Source: Oreohelix idahoensis (lineage: Eukaryota; Mollusca; Gastropoda; Stylommatophora; Oreohelicidae). From it: a DNA stretch of 64,000 nucleotides. The translations under genes were made by a program, and so were the position numbers. The DNA lies in assembly GCA_024509875.1 (NCBI GenBank), contig JAMPIV010012156.1, positions 496,001-560,000 of the forward strand. The letters run 5' to 3'. Below are positions 52,936 to 63,210 of the stretch, in pieces (position 1 is the first letter of the stretch; each line of letters starts with the position of its first letter). The notes under the pieces were generated by a model. The model saw only the letters and a program-made list of their open reading frames with translations. It was not told the origin of the DNA and made no database searches.

Positions 52936-53453
52936 AACTTTTTCAGGCATTAAATCTAGGATTCCTCAGCAAAAGAGAGGTTGGTAAGAAGACAAAGATG
53001 GCTATATACCATTCCACCTATGTCCCAGTCTTGACGTATGGATGCGAGTCATGGGCAATGACTACAACCCACAAAAGCCGGAATCAAATTTCAGAAATGA
53101 GGTATCTGAGGAAGATGGTTGAAGTAACAAGAAGAGACATGGTCCGCAACCAGACAATACATCAAGGCCTAAAAACCCAGCCGCTGCAGACCCAAGTAGA
53201 ACAGTCCCAACTACGATGGTTTGGCCCAGTCTGCTGATTGAGAGATCAGCTACTGCAACAAGTATGGGAAACTAAGAGCCAGGGATCCTGACCTCCGGGA
53301 TGACCCAGAGTACGCTGGGAGGACAACATTAGACAATCTCTGAATGACCAAGGACTAGAATTGAACAAGGCCAGGAGGAAGACAGCCGATAGGATAGTAT
53401 GGCGCTTTCTCTTCTAAACCTCTACACCTCTAGGAACGACTAAGTAAGTAAGC
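52936..53453 (+). mobile_element. LINE family B, 5'-truncated copy
   Basis: Flanked by cttaaatcatg at 52925-52935 and 53454-53464 (perfect 11 bp). Encodes YHSTYVPVLTYGCESWAMTT, EMRYLRKMVEVTRRDM and VEQSQLRW before frameshifts; ends in the taagtaagtaag tail. Lies in ALG12 intron 2, sense orientation. Confidence 0.92.
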
Positions 53454-53589
53454 CTTAAATCATGTAGCCTTGAATGTTATGTACTTTTGATAAAGATGAT
53501 CAGAAAAAAGTTGCAGATGCAGATACCATTTTCTTTTGTCAATCTCTCCAATGCCAGACTAATATATCATTTACATATTCATGTCATCA

Positions 53590-53960
53590 ATGTCATCATT
53601 TTCCTTTGCTCTCTTTATGGAGCATTGAGGATTTACAGCAGCCGGTTCTCTTGCAGGAAGCCTGCATAAGGCATTCACGTGCTTTTGTAGTGGTGGTTTC
53701 TGTGTCTTTTTTAATGATGAGGTTGCCAGCCCATGCACAACATCATATTGGTGGCCCTGTATGACATGCAGAGAAGCGCGCCATAAAGCATTCATATTCT
53801 TTTTGCAGTGGTGGTTTTTGTGTCAGTTTGTTTTACATGATGAGATTGCCAATCCATGCACAACTGCACATTAGCTGCCTTGTATGACATACATGAGGGT
53901 GCAGTAGTCATACATGAGGGTGCAGTAGTCATACATGAGGGTGCAGTAGTTCTGTTCTTT
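53590..53960 (+). repeat. Family E repeats, two adjacent copies, with a 21-bp tandem triplication
   Basis: ctttatggagcattgagg, gtagtggtggtttctg, aatgatgaggttgccagccc and cttgtatgacat-type phrases appear twice (53600-53775 and 53785-53900). At 53887-53949 the 21-mer catacatgagggtgcagtagt is repeated three times. Confidence 0.65.
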
Positions 53961-54032
53961 ATATGGGTGTGATTCTCAATTAATGACATCAGTAGTGTTA
54001 ACAGTTCCATGTTTTTTTTTTTTATTTTACAG

Positions 54033-54206
54033 CTAGAGCAACTGTCGGTCTGGCTACAGCCATTTCCTTCATTGTTTTCTGTCGAGCAGTTGAATCTGGC
54101 TTTGGAAGCAATGTGAAAAACTGGCTGATACTGGTTACCGTCACTCAGTTTCATTTTATGTTTTACATGTCAAGGACCCTGCCTAATGTATTGGCTATGA
54201 GTTTTG
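54033..54206 (+). CDS. ALG12: ALG12 exon 3
   Basis: After ttattttacag. Completes the split codon and reads ARATVGLATAISF..., then the conserved VTQFHFMFYMSRTLPNVLAM, one of the most conserved ALG12/GT22 blocks. Ends ttt g|gtgagt at 54207 in phase 1. Continuous hydrophobic profile typical of a membrane-spanning enzyme. Confidence 0.94.
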
Positions 54207-54239
54207 GTGAGTGATAATACACGTAAATGAATTACTCAT

Positions 54240-54470
54240 TATTATGATTTTCCTTTATGTGCCCTGTGGAGCATGGAACCACCACTGCAACTGGTGCCTG
54301 GAAGGATGCCTACACCAAGCATTCAAATGCTGTTGTGGTGGTGGTTTCTGTGGAAACTTTTTTTTACATGATATGGTTATGAGCTCCATGCACAACTTCA
54401 TGTTAGTCACCTTGTACGACATGCCGGAGGGTGCAGTCCTGTTCATTCTTTGTCTCTTCAGAGACCCCCC
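54240..54470 (+). repeat. Family E repeat, copy
   Basis: tgtggagcatggaacc, tggtggtttctgtgg, ttttacatgatatggtt and catgcacaacttcatgttagtc in the usual order. In ALG12 intron 3, 30 bases after the donor. Confidence 0.6.
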
Positions 54471-54519
54471 GGGAACTACATGGGGCAGACAGAATGAATA
54501 CTTGGGTAGAATAGACGGA

Positions 54520-54840
54520 TTGAAATGACAGTATCACTGATTGGAACTGGATAACAAGAACCAGACAAGTGCCAGTGAAACAAGAGAGAAAGAGAAAGCA
54601 TTGGCGTTGGACAGAAAACACATGTTGATAACATCACAAGGCAGTCCTTGATCTAGAATCCCAAGAGTAATAGAGGGACGCCAACAAAACACAGGAAGAA
54701 GCGAGTTAAGACATAGATATGGAGACAAAGAAAAGAAAACATGAAAAGATTTTGAGCAGATAGCTCAGAACAAGAAGACTTGGCATGTATATTTGATGGC
54801 CTGTGTTCCACAGGGACCAAAAAGGTAAAGAGAAAGTTCA
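54520..54840 (+). pseudogene. LINE-D 3' relic
   Basis: gataacaagaaccagacaagtg, gcagtccttgatctagaatccc, acacaggaagaag and cttggcatgtatatttgatggcctgtgttcc parallel 52030-52470. Untranslatable. Confidence 0.5.
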
Positions 54841-55620
54841 CTTGCTCATCTCAAGTGTTCTTCACATCTCTCAGCACAAATCCACACCAGTTGCCATACA
54901 CTTTAATGGTCCTGACCACCATGGTCCCATCAACATCCAGGTCACTGCGATCAGATCTTGCTCTTCTGACACTGCTAGCCGAGAACAGCTTGAGTAACGT
55001 CTTATCCATCTTATGGGGTGTCTAAAACCAGCTGGTCTTAACACCCTGCACACCTCTGTCTAAGATCACACTTTCCACTCCTATTCTATTTTGACTCTTT
55101 CCACTCTTATTCAATTTTTCTATTTCTCCGTCGCCCATAAATTAAAATAATTTTTTTTTTTATTAAATATTTCTTTTATCTCCCACTCATTCTGCCCTCC
55201 TTTATTTCCAGTCCTCATTATTATTAAGTTTTGGTAGTTTCTATTTCAGTTCAGTTTTTTAGCTTCTTAGTATGTACTATTTACATCCGTAAGTGGCAGT
55301 CATTTCCTTTCCGGGTGACGCGCACTCTCTCTTCGGCAGGCGTGCTAGTTCTTAGCTGCCTTTAGGGAAGTACCCATGTTTTATTTTTATTATTTTTATA
55401 TTTAATTAGATTCTTATGTGTCCTATCTAGCCCTCACTTTCTTTCTTTCCTTTCCCTGACGAAGGCCTTGTGGCTGCAACATTGGCTTTTTTCTGTTGTC
55501 CTCGTAAAACGAATCACCTTTTTTCGATTTTTTTTTCATGCCCATCCATTTCACTTGTTATCACAACCGTTATCTTTATTTCCATTTTTTTAAGTGGCTA
55601 ACTTGAATTTGTAATTTCAG
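54841..55620. other. ALG12 intron 3, remaining sequence
   Basis: No gene. cctgacgaaggccttgtggctgcaac at ~55458 resembles a phrase found in many animal interspersed repeats. T-rich tracts precede the acceptor gtaatttcag at 55620. Confidence 0.35.
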
Positions 55621-55815
55621 TGCTTTTGGCCTTGTCATGCTGGCTTCATCAGAAACATGGATTCTTTATCTGGCTGTCTGGAGTGTCTATTATCATCTTC
55701 AGATTTGACCTGGTCATGTTCCTGGGGTTAATTATTCTGAATGAACTAGCAGCTGGGAGGTTGGGAATGCTACGTTTCTTATCTACAACTTTTGTAGCAG
55801 GCGCTTGCTTGTTGG
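55621..55815 (+). CDS. ALG12: ALG12 exon 4
   Basis: Begins by completing a valine codon and runs LLALSCWLHQ, FFIWLSGVSIIIFRFDLVMF and LGLIILNELAAGR to GACLLG, donor g|gtaaga at 55816 (phase 1). The segment aligns with the animal ALG12 stretch around FIWLSAF.IIVFR.EL. Several predicted membrane helices; no lesions. Confidence 0.92.
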
Positions 55816-55969
55816 GTAAGAGTCCAGTGGTTTTTTTTATCTCTGTGCATTATGAAATAGTGTCCTGTGTGGTTCCCAAATAGATAAAGAAAGAATAGGG
55901 TTACTGTACCCTCAGGCTTGTTGTACAAAGTGACTAATATGAGATTGTGCATGGAGCTGACAAAGCATG

Positions 55970-56165
55970 TGACTGCTAGAGCATGTGACTGCTAGAGCAT
56001 GTGACTGCTAGAGCATGTGACTGCATGGTGCAGGCTTTCTGCATGGAGCTGACAAAGCATGTGACTGCATGGTGCAGGCTTTCTGCATGGAGCTGAAAAA
56101 GCATGTGACTGCTAGAGCATGTGACCGCTAGAGCATGTGACTGCATCATGTAGGCTTTCTGCAAA
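55970..56165 (+). repeat. Compound tandem repeat, 16-bp unit
   Basis: agcatgtgactgctag repeated in runs of three to four, interleaved with a longer unit containing gcatggtgcaggctttctgcatggagctga that itself occurs twice to three times. A two-level tandem structure in ALG12 intron 4. Confidence 0.85.
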
Positions 56166-56607
56166 AGGACCAGCTGTAGTGTTGGAAATAGACTTCTTTT
56201 CTTTTGTTTCTCTTCTTTTACTTCTCTTCTTTTTCTTCTCCCTTCACTGTTTCTTCTTCCCTTCCTTATAATCATCATCCTATTTTTGCCCTTTAAGTTC
56301 TTTATTGCAGATAAATTATATCATTTTTTTTTTTCTAACCCTAAGTTATGGATGATTAATTTGGGCATGCTATGAGAAGAAAGCTGAATATATTGTGACA
56401 GCAGGAAAAATTGAGGGAGAAGGAGAATGACAATGTCAAAGAAAGAAACTTCAGGAATTCTTTTGACATCATGGCAAGGAAAGAAGGCAACAACATAATT
56501 GATAAACAGTGCTGGAAAGAGGATGTTGTGGAGAGACTTGATCACCTATGCCAGCTGGCATGGTACTTGAAGCAAAGAAGCAGAAGCTAGGAGTATATTC
56601 TGCCTTC
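56166..56607. other. ALG12 intron 4 sequence, unannotated
   Basis: Pyrimidine-rich stretch 56190-56280 and old repeat debris; no gene. Confidence 0.35.
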
Positions 56608-56620
56608 AGATCCACTTCTT

Positions 56621-57368
56621 ACTTACTTAGTCGTTCCCCTTCTACCGTGAGGTGTAGAGGTTTGGAAGAGAGAGCGCCAGACTGTCTCATCGGCTGTCCT
56701 CCCCCCGGTCCCCCAAAGATTGTACAATGTTGTCCTCCCAGCGGGCTCCGGGTCATCCTGGGAGTCTGGATCCCCGGCTCTTTGCCTCCCATGCCCGTCG
56801 TGGCAGCTGATCTTCTCCCATTCTGCAGACATGGCCAAACCATCTCAGCTGGGACTGTTCCACTCGGGTCTGCAGGAGGTGGGATTTTAGGCCTCGACGC
56901 ATCGTCTGGCCGCGGACCACGTCTCTTCCCATCACCTCAACCACCCTCCTCAGACACCTCACCCACGAGGTTTGAATACGGCCCCCTTGGGCTGCGGTCA
57001 CTGCCCATGACTCGCATCCACACATCAAGACTGGGACATAGGTGGAGCAGTACATAGCCATCCTCGTCTTCCCACCAACCTTTCTCCCGCTGAGGAACCC
57101 TCGATTTATGGCCTGTAAAAGTCTTCCAGCTTCTTTGATGCCTCCCTTTCGGTCTATAATAGCTCCGAGGTATTTAAAGTGGTTGACCTGCTCCAGGACC
57201 TGTTCTCCCAGCTTAATCTGATGTATTCTTTCTTCTCATGATATCACCATGGATTTTGTTTCAGAGCTGCTTATGACCATCCCTCTCTTCTCCAGCTCTT
57301 CCTTCCAGACTTGCAGGTTGGATTGGAGGTTTGAGGTTAGGGTTAGAGTTAGACCCTGCCTCTGATTT
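56621..57368 (-). mobile_element. LINE family B, 5'-truncated copy with dense A-to-G pattern
   Basis: Flanked by agatccacttctt at 56608-56620 and 57369-57381 (perfect 13 bp). The reverse complement encodes YCSTYVPVLMCGCESWAVT, RRVVEVMGRDVVRG and VEQSQLRWFGHVCRMGEDQ and ends in the (TAAG)n tail. Against the copies at 38775, 22391 and 52936 the first ~500 bases (56625-57118) differ mostly by T to C on the plus strand, that is A to G in the LINE sense strand. The part beyond 57120 does not show this. Local GC content is visibly raised. Confidence 0.9.
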
Positions 57369-57529
57369 AGATCCACTTCTTTATAGGGTATTAGCCCAGA
57401 AGATTAGTTTATCTCATGTAAATGTTTGAGCTGAACAAGTTGAGTTAGGCATGAATGGAAAACATCCACAGAAGCCTCGAGTCTTCATGAACTTGTGTGG
57501 ATCTACTGCCCTGGTGATGTAGGGGTAAG

Positions 57530-57790
57530 CAACAATGAGAGAGCTAACAGACTAACTTCGAGAGCACCCGTAGTGGGGACATTGGATGTAGATAAGGGAG
57601 AGATACTAAGGACAATTGATGATCGTCTGCTAGAGAACATCACTGCCTGCAAACGATGAATCAACAAGGCAAAGACTGTTGGAACTTGGCTTCAAGCTTA
57701 AGACTAGCAGGGATGGACATATAACAGGATGTATATTCATCCAGCGCACTACAGGAACAGTTAGCTGAGGGAGACTGACCACTTATGGGT
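57530..57790 (-). repeat. Family G repeat, minus copy
   Basis: Reverse complement carries the family G phrases (agtatctctccctta, aatgccaag-like ttaagcttgaagccaag, tagcagggatgg). In ALG12 intron 4. Confidence 0.5.
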
Positions 57791-57989
57791 TTGCCAGGAG
57801 TGCAGTGATGTCAGTTCTGATTAACAATAACGCATTAATACATGTCAGTATTTTTCTTTCTTGTACATCCCAAGGGTCAGGAAAATTATTTTTCTGCCTT
57901 GCACATGTTAAGCCTCAGGAAGATCCTCTTCATTTCTGGTCAAGAACTATTTCAGCCCAAGACCCACTATCATCAATAAGACTTAGTTT

Positions 57990-58215
57990 CATTCATCAGC
58001 ATGTTCCTTTTCACTCCTTATGGAGCATAGGGCTATCACTGCTGCTGTTCCTCAGTCAGGAAACCTGCACAAGAGCATTTATGTCACTTGCAGAGATAGT
58101 TTCTGTAGCTATTTGTTTTACATGATAAAGATCCTAGTCTCACGTACAGCCACATAGTAGTCACGTTTTATGACATCCATGAGAGAACAGAAGTTCCTGT
58201 TCTTTCTTCTTTATT
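57990..58215 (+). repeat. Family E repeat, copy
   Basis: ccttatggagcatagggc, gcacaagagcatttatg, gtttctgtagctatttgttttacatgat and tgacatccatgagagaac in order. Confidence 0.6.
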
Positions 58216-58991
58216 TTTTCCTTCCTCAGGAACTATTTTTGTTCTCCTGAGAACTATACTGGGCAAGATAAGATTTACTGGACAACAAAAGTAATAACTG
58301 TCGGGCCACTATTATTAAATGCAAGCTCTATAAAAAAGAAATAAACATGTGAAGGAGGAAACTAAGACAGCACAAGATAACATGAAGAATAGAGGAAATG
58401 AACCCTATTCGGGGAATTGTACAGCATTAAATGTAGGCTTAAAAGAAGTGAAGTACTTTCCTAAGTTACTGGAGAGTAAGTAGTCATCATGAGCCATCTG
58501 TACTTTTGTTTTCCTGCTAAACATAAGTGATGATACTGTTCATTGCCGCCAGCTCCTATTTCTTTGTAGAATATTACTATGGCTTCCTCAGGAATGATGT
58601 AAGAGGCAGCTTACATGAACTTCTGCTTGGGGCTGGCAAACTCATCATGTAAACATGTAATGGTTACTCTATGCTTCATAAAGAGTGAAAAGAGAATGAA
58701 TTTCTAGTCTGAGTCAGTTTCTTCTTACCCAAAGAGGTTCTGTTTGCCTTGGCTTAATCCTCAACCATTCTTTTCCAGATTATGTTTAATCATTTGCTTC
58801 CTACATGGGCTGTAGTGAAGGGCATGTCTAAGTAATGAATAGAAGTGTAGAAATTGTTGCCCTTAAAAGACTTTGTAGAAGAAAAAAGAAAGAAGAAAAA
58901 TTATTTCACGGGTTGAAAAATTGAATGTTCTTGACTCATGAGTTCTTTGTTAATAATCACATGAGTTGTGGTCTGTTTTTCTATCCTGCAG
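58216..58991. other. ALG12 intron 4, 3' part
   Basis: No gene. A minus-oriented family E fragment may be present at about 58590-58660 (ctggcaaactcatcatgtaaa). Acceptor tatcctgcag at 58991. Confidence 0.4.
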
Positions 58992-59095
58992 GCCTCACAA
59001 TTGTTGTGGATTCGTATTTTTGGAAGCGATGGCTCTGGCCAGAAGGCGAGGTCATGTGGTTCAATGTTGTACTAAACAAAAGCTCTGACTGGGGC
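58992..59095 (+). CDS. ALG12: ALG12 exon 5
   Basis: Encodes [20 protein letters not shown] and [14 protein letters not shown], matching the conserved TVAVDSYFW...WPEG...W.N.VLNKSS.WG block of ALG12 and related GT22 enzymes. Ends ggc|gtatcc at 59096 in phase 0. The donor GTATCC is weaker than the gene's other donors, but the reading stops making ALG12 sense beyond it. Confidence 0.9.
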
Positions 59096-59228
59096 GTATC
59101 CTTATATGAATCAAAATGTGCCATTTTTTTTATTATATTTTATTTTAATAAAAATATCTTTTGTTGTTGTTAATATCTTTTACTATTCCATATATTTCTT
59201 AATCTTTTTTTTTTAAATATTGTAGTTT

Positions 59229-59628
59229 TATGGGGTGTCCATAAAGGATTGTACCCTTTTCAAACAATTAATTCTCGGCCCCATGATGTGGTACGAGGAT
59301 GCTTTCTATCACAAAAGTAAGATAATCTCTACAAGTTTTTAAGCATACCTTACAATGGCTCAAAAAGAATGTACCTATTTCTTTTTTTTTTCCCACCTAC
59401 TTGACCAGTGTGTTGAGAGACATGTAACAATTACCGGTTGCAACTGCAAAAGTTTCACTTAAAATACCCGCTGCGCGCATGCGCACTTTTTTTAGTCTTT
59501 GTAAGGTATGCTTAAAAACTTGCAGAGATTATCTTACTTTTGTGATAGAAAGCATCCTCGTACCATGTCATGGGACCGAGAATAAATTTTTTGAAAAGGG
59601 TACAATCTTTTATGGACACCCTGTACTT
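59229..59628. mobile_element. MITE with ~125-bp terminal inverted repeats
   Basis: Left arm (tggggtgtccataaaggatt to aagcatacctta, ~59231-59353) is an almost perfect reverse complement of the right arm (aaggtatgcttaaaaacttg to tatggacaccctgta, ~59500-59625). Ends of the form tacagggtgtccataaa are typical of Tc1/mariner-like MITEs with TA targets. Mismatches are few. In ALG12 intron 5, so the pre-mRNA could form a long hairpin. Confidence 0.85.
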
Positions 59629-59879
59629 GTGATACATTTTGCATCAGGCTTGTGAGCAGCAAAGTGTATGCACATGATTTGAACATTTCTACTTCATTAC
59701 TTGTCACCATCATCAGCCCTTATCATGTGTGGGTGCATTTGGCAAAGACAAAAAAATCTTTATCTAATCAGTTTGCAAGTGCTTTTGAGCCTGCCTTTTC
59801 TTATATATGCCCCTGTGAAGTCCACTCTGTTGCCTTCTTTACTTGTCTGTTCATTGAACAGTCTTGCTTGCTGTAGAAA

Positions 59880-60340
59880 TATCCCATGTTTCTTGTGTAT
59901 TGTTTTTGTCTTCTTCATACACTCTCAGACATCATCTTCAATATTTTCAAAGAAAGCAGCGGTCACTGTTTGCATCTCCATAGAGTTTTTCCAGGAATGG
60001 TACTGATGATGGCCATATGTGCTTTCTTTGTTGCTCATATGTTGGGCATCTTTGAAGCAGATATTCAGCAGTCATTTTATCAGAGCCACATTTACACTCA
60101 TCGGTAGTTTGCATCTTAAGCTTGTTGAATAGTCGGTATCCTAATCTGTTGTGGCCCGAGCGGAGTCTGAAAATTACCACTTGTTCACTTCTGCTGAGCT
60201 GGTAATATGCATCATTTTGTGTGTGACCTGGATGCTCTGTATCCCATTTGCGATAAAATGCTTGGCCTCTTCAAACGTTATGCTTGTGTATTGTATCATT
60301 TGTAAATCTAACTCGCATAACATTTATTCAATTTTTTTTT
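59880..60340 (-). pseudogene. LINE relic related to the LINE-C C-terminus
   Basis: Minus-strand frames give FEEAKHFIANGIQ, then VIFRLRSGHNRLGYRLFNKL and CKCGSDKMTAEYLLQRCPTY. This is the same post-RNase H Cys-His region as RLRTGHNKLNKH...CTCGLNEQTAEHVLQDCP in LINE-C, clearly from a diverged family. Frameshift near 60180. Confidence 0.7.
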
Positions 60341-60399
60341 TTAACTTGATAGACTGGAAACCTTAGGGATAATATCATCATCTTTCTTTTTTCTCCTCG

Positions 60400-60600
60400 T
60401 GGAACAACCATCATAGCTGTCCCCCTTCCAGGAAACCTGTGCCAAAGCATTAATGTGTTCTTGTGGTGGATGTTTCTGTAGCAGGGTTTTGTTTCTTTAC
60501 ATGTTGTGGTTGCCAGCTTCTTATATAACCTCATATTAGTTGGCTCTTATAACATTCCTGAGACAGCTGTAGTCTGTTTCTTTGCTCCTCAAAGACTGCC
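60400..60600 (+). repeat. Family E repeat, copy
   Basis: aaacctgtgccaaagcatta, tggatgtttctgtagcag, ctttacatgttgtggttgcc and cataacctcatattagtt in order. Confidence 0.55.
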
Positions 60601-60694
60601 AGGAACTATACAGGACATAAAGGAAGAGTGAGAAGGTCAAATAAACCAGGCGAAGAAGAGTAAAAGAGGGAAGCCAAGGTAAAAATGACCTCAG

Positions 60695-60935
60695 GGAGCC
60701 GCGCTGGTGTAGTGGTTACCACACTGCGCTGGCAATCAGGTGATCCAAGTTTGAGCCCTGGCGAGGACATTTGAAGCAGTGTCATCGACCGGGACTTGGA
60801 CTGGAATAATTCGAGCTCTGGCGAAGATATTTGAAGGAGTGTCATCGACCAGGGATTAGAATAACCTGAACGGCTCCTGAGCCGACCCAGCTCTAATGGG
60901 TACCTCCGAAATCAGCAAGTATCTGCCTGAATGGC
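60695..60935 (+). repeat. tRNA-derived SINE, second family
   Basis: Head gccgcgctggtgtagtggtt...gatccaagtttgagccctgg has clear A-box (tggtgtagtggttaccac) and B-box (agtttgagccc) spacing. The body includes an internal ~55-bp near-duplication (ctggcgag.acatttgaag.agtgtcatcgacc, seen twice) and cccagctctaatgggtacct, a phrase akin to the other SINE family's cccagctgtaaatgggtac. Confidence 0.75.
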
Positions 60936-60991
60936 GAGAGGACACCTGTCATTGTAATGGAAAAAAGGGGTACTCACGTAAAATCAGTCTC

Positions 60992-61462
60992 TTCTTCTTC
61001 GATCCTTAACCACCGACCGTCAAAGCAGTCAGTGGCCATCACGCCTAGTGGCGTCTTGTAGGGCAACAACAAATTGATTCCACTTTGCTCGGTCGGTGGC
61101 CATCCTTCGTACAGTGCCCCAACTCTGGTTCATTCTTTGCATCTCAGCCTCCACAGTCCTCTGCCAAGTTGTTTTTGGTCGGCCTCTTTCTCGCTTTCCT
61201 TCAGGGGTCCAAAGCATAGCTGTTCTTGTGATGGCATCGGGGTCTCTTCTGAGGACATGACCAACCCAGCTCCAGCGTCTGCCAGCTATGATGGTGTGCA
61301 TGTCCTCTTGCTTGCTACGAGTAAGCAGATCTTGGTTGGTGATGGTATTCGGCCAAAAGATGCGGTGAATTTTTCTTAGGCATGTTGTGTGAAAAGAGGA
61401 CAATTTTGACATTTCCTTCTCTGTGACTCTCCAGCATTCCGCACCATAGAGAAGCACAGAAA
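60992..61462 (-). mobile_element. LINE family A, 5'-truncated copy
   Basis: Flanked by aaaatcagtctc at 60980-60991 and 61463-61474 (perfect 12 bp). The minus strand matches 45897-46368 including LLYGAECWRVTEKEM, WTPEGKRERGRPKTTWQRT and RRDGH, then the GAAGAAGAAGA tail. The 143-codon frame (61029-61457) is open, so the insertion is young. In ALG12 intron 5, antisense. Confidence 0.93.
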
Positions 61463-61474
61463 AAAATCAGTCTC

Positions 61475-61790
61475 AGGTTAGACATATTAACCGGAGATTT
61501 CGCTCGAGTAATAGCAGGCGTCACCCGTGTGTTACCGGGGCCCGAAAGGGGAGCAAAGAATAGTAACACTTCGTAAAAGGCGACTAAGGAGGGTATGGGC
61601 ATGGGGCTGTTTACCCCATCCCGTAAAAACTTCGCACAGTGGGCTGATCACCTGCTTGCCAACCAATCTGATTACGGAAACAATGATAGATTGTTTGGTC
61701 TGTTTTTGTTCCACAAAGACGCCACTAGGCGTGGTGGAAACAGCGATGATTGAAGTAGGCTGCCAAGATTAGAAATAAACAGAAAGCAAC
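61475..61790 (+). repeat. Unclassified interspersed repeat
   Basis: cccgaaaggggagcaaagaat, cttcgtaaaaggcgactaagg and gacgccactaggcgtggtggaaac look like the compact GC-rich 5' or 3' region of a LINE or SINE. gacgccactaggcgtg also occurs in the family A 3' end. Not classified. Confidence 0.4.
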
Positions 61791-62075
61791 TATTGCGACT
61801 GGAGACAGTCGTGGAAAGACTTTGGTCCTGTTCTGTCTTTGCCTGAACGTACTTTCTACAAGAACATTAAAACTGCTTCTCTCCATGTGTTACACAGAAT
61901 ATGTGCAAAGAACAAAGTAAAAAAAAAAAAATTATTATTGCTCCTTTTACTTTTTCAGTGTTTTTGCTTGATTCACTCTACCATATTGTTGTTTGTTTCT
62001 CACAGTTATGCACTTTATCAGTAGTAATATGTGAAAAAAAGAAAGACTCCTAATATTGCCTTAACAAAAAACCAG

Positions 62076-62302
62076 ACATCCCCATTCCTTTGGTACTTCT
62101 ATTCTGTTCTTCCTAGAGCCTTGTCAGCCACCATTGTCCTAGTCCCTGTGGGAATCTACCTGACTCGACGTGTAATGATCCTCCTGTGGCCAGCACTAGG
62201 ATACATTCTGCTCTTTTCAGTTCTTCCTCACAAAGAACTGAGATTTATCATATACACATTCCCTGTTTTCAACACAGTAGCGGCCTGTGCCCTTTCAACC
62301 CT
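62076..62302 (+). CDS. ALG12: ALG12 exon 6
   Basis: After accag. Encodes [16 protein letters not shown], hydrophobic helices, and [18 protein letters not shown]. The HKE.RF motif is characteristic of the GT22 family and ALG12. Ends acc ct|gtaagt at 62303 in phase 2. No lesions. Confidence 0.93.
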
Positions 62303-62331
62303 GTAAGTTTGCATGTGGATTTACTATAGAG

Positions 62332-62970
62332 CAGGAGTTGCCATAAGGTAGGTTCTGATCTACCGATAGATCACAGGGGATGACTCGATAGATCTCTGGG
62401 TAACAGAGGAAAAAAGAAAGAAATTTATGTCTAGAGGAATATTGGATTAGCCCTCTCCCATTAGCATTTAAAAGTGGAGTATCCCTAGGGTTAAAGGTAT
62501 TTTTCCCTCATTCCCAGTGAAAACTGACCAGCTGGCTTACAGAAATTCATTTTAATGGGGAGTACATGGAGAAGAGAACTGGAAACAGAAGTGAAAATGA
62601 TCAAGAAGATGTGGAAAGAACATTAGCTGATGGCACAACAGGAGGACTTTGCATGTGCATAACTTTTCATGTGTTTGTTGAAGGCCTATGCTCCTTGGGA
62701 GCTAAAGAGTATTGATTGATTGACTGCATGAGATAGGAACATTCTTTTCTTTGCACTGAAGTTAACATTCGGTATAATATAATTAAGTTTGAATTTTTCA
62801 CCACTCTGTTGCTGGAAGTACAGGAAGTAGATCATCATCCGGTAGAGGCGAAAGTTACATATAGGCTGGACTTATTCAAAATGCGTAGAAACCTGAAAAC
62901 AGTCATGATTTTATCAAGGTAGATTTTTATAGTGCACATTCTTTCTAAAGTAGATCCCAACAGCTTTTGA
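62332..62970 (-). repeat. Interspersed repeat R1, copy 2, containing a LINE-D 3' relic
   Basis: 62820-62965 matches 1626-1775 in reverse complement. The other end, 62350-62400 (gatctaccgatagatcac), resembles the end of copy 1 at 2040-2090. Between them 62560-62740 carries LINE-D phrases (gagaagagaactggaaacaga, gaaggcctatgctccttgg), a later insertion. ALG12 intron 6. Confidence 0.55.
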
Positions 62971-62984
62971 GTTGTCTATAAGTG

Positions 62985-63210
62985 CCTACAGCTTTCTTAT
63001 AGTATCTGACTTATAGATTACTTTCTGATAATTTTTTACTCCTAGATAACTCTCTGATAGTTTCTGACCAATAGGTAGTTTTTGACCTGCAGATAGCTTT
63101 ATAATAGTTTCTGACCTGTAGATAGCTTTCTGATAGTTTCTGACCTGTAGATAGCTTTATGTTAATTTCTGACCTGTAGAATCTTTCATTTTTGACCTGT
63201 TTATTTTGAT
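62985..63210. repeat. Degenerate tandem repeat, unit about 32 bp
   Basis: About six units of the form gatagtttctgacctgtagatagcttt, increasingly regular towards 63070-63180. Confidence 0.75.

Noticed and set aside
56621..57368. CpG decay of the other family B copies as the sole cause of the A/G differences
   Set aside because: It explains some sites, but many changed positions are not next to a C or G in a way that makes a CpG; kept as a partial alternative in the finding.
60695..60765. Stand-alone tRNA gene
   Set aside because: The A and B boxes are fine, but no clean cloverleaf with a proper 3' acceptor can be drawn and a SINE body follows.
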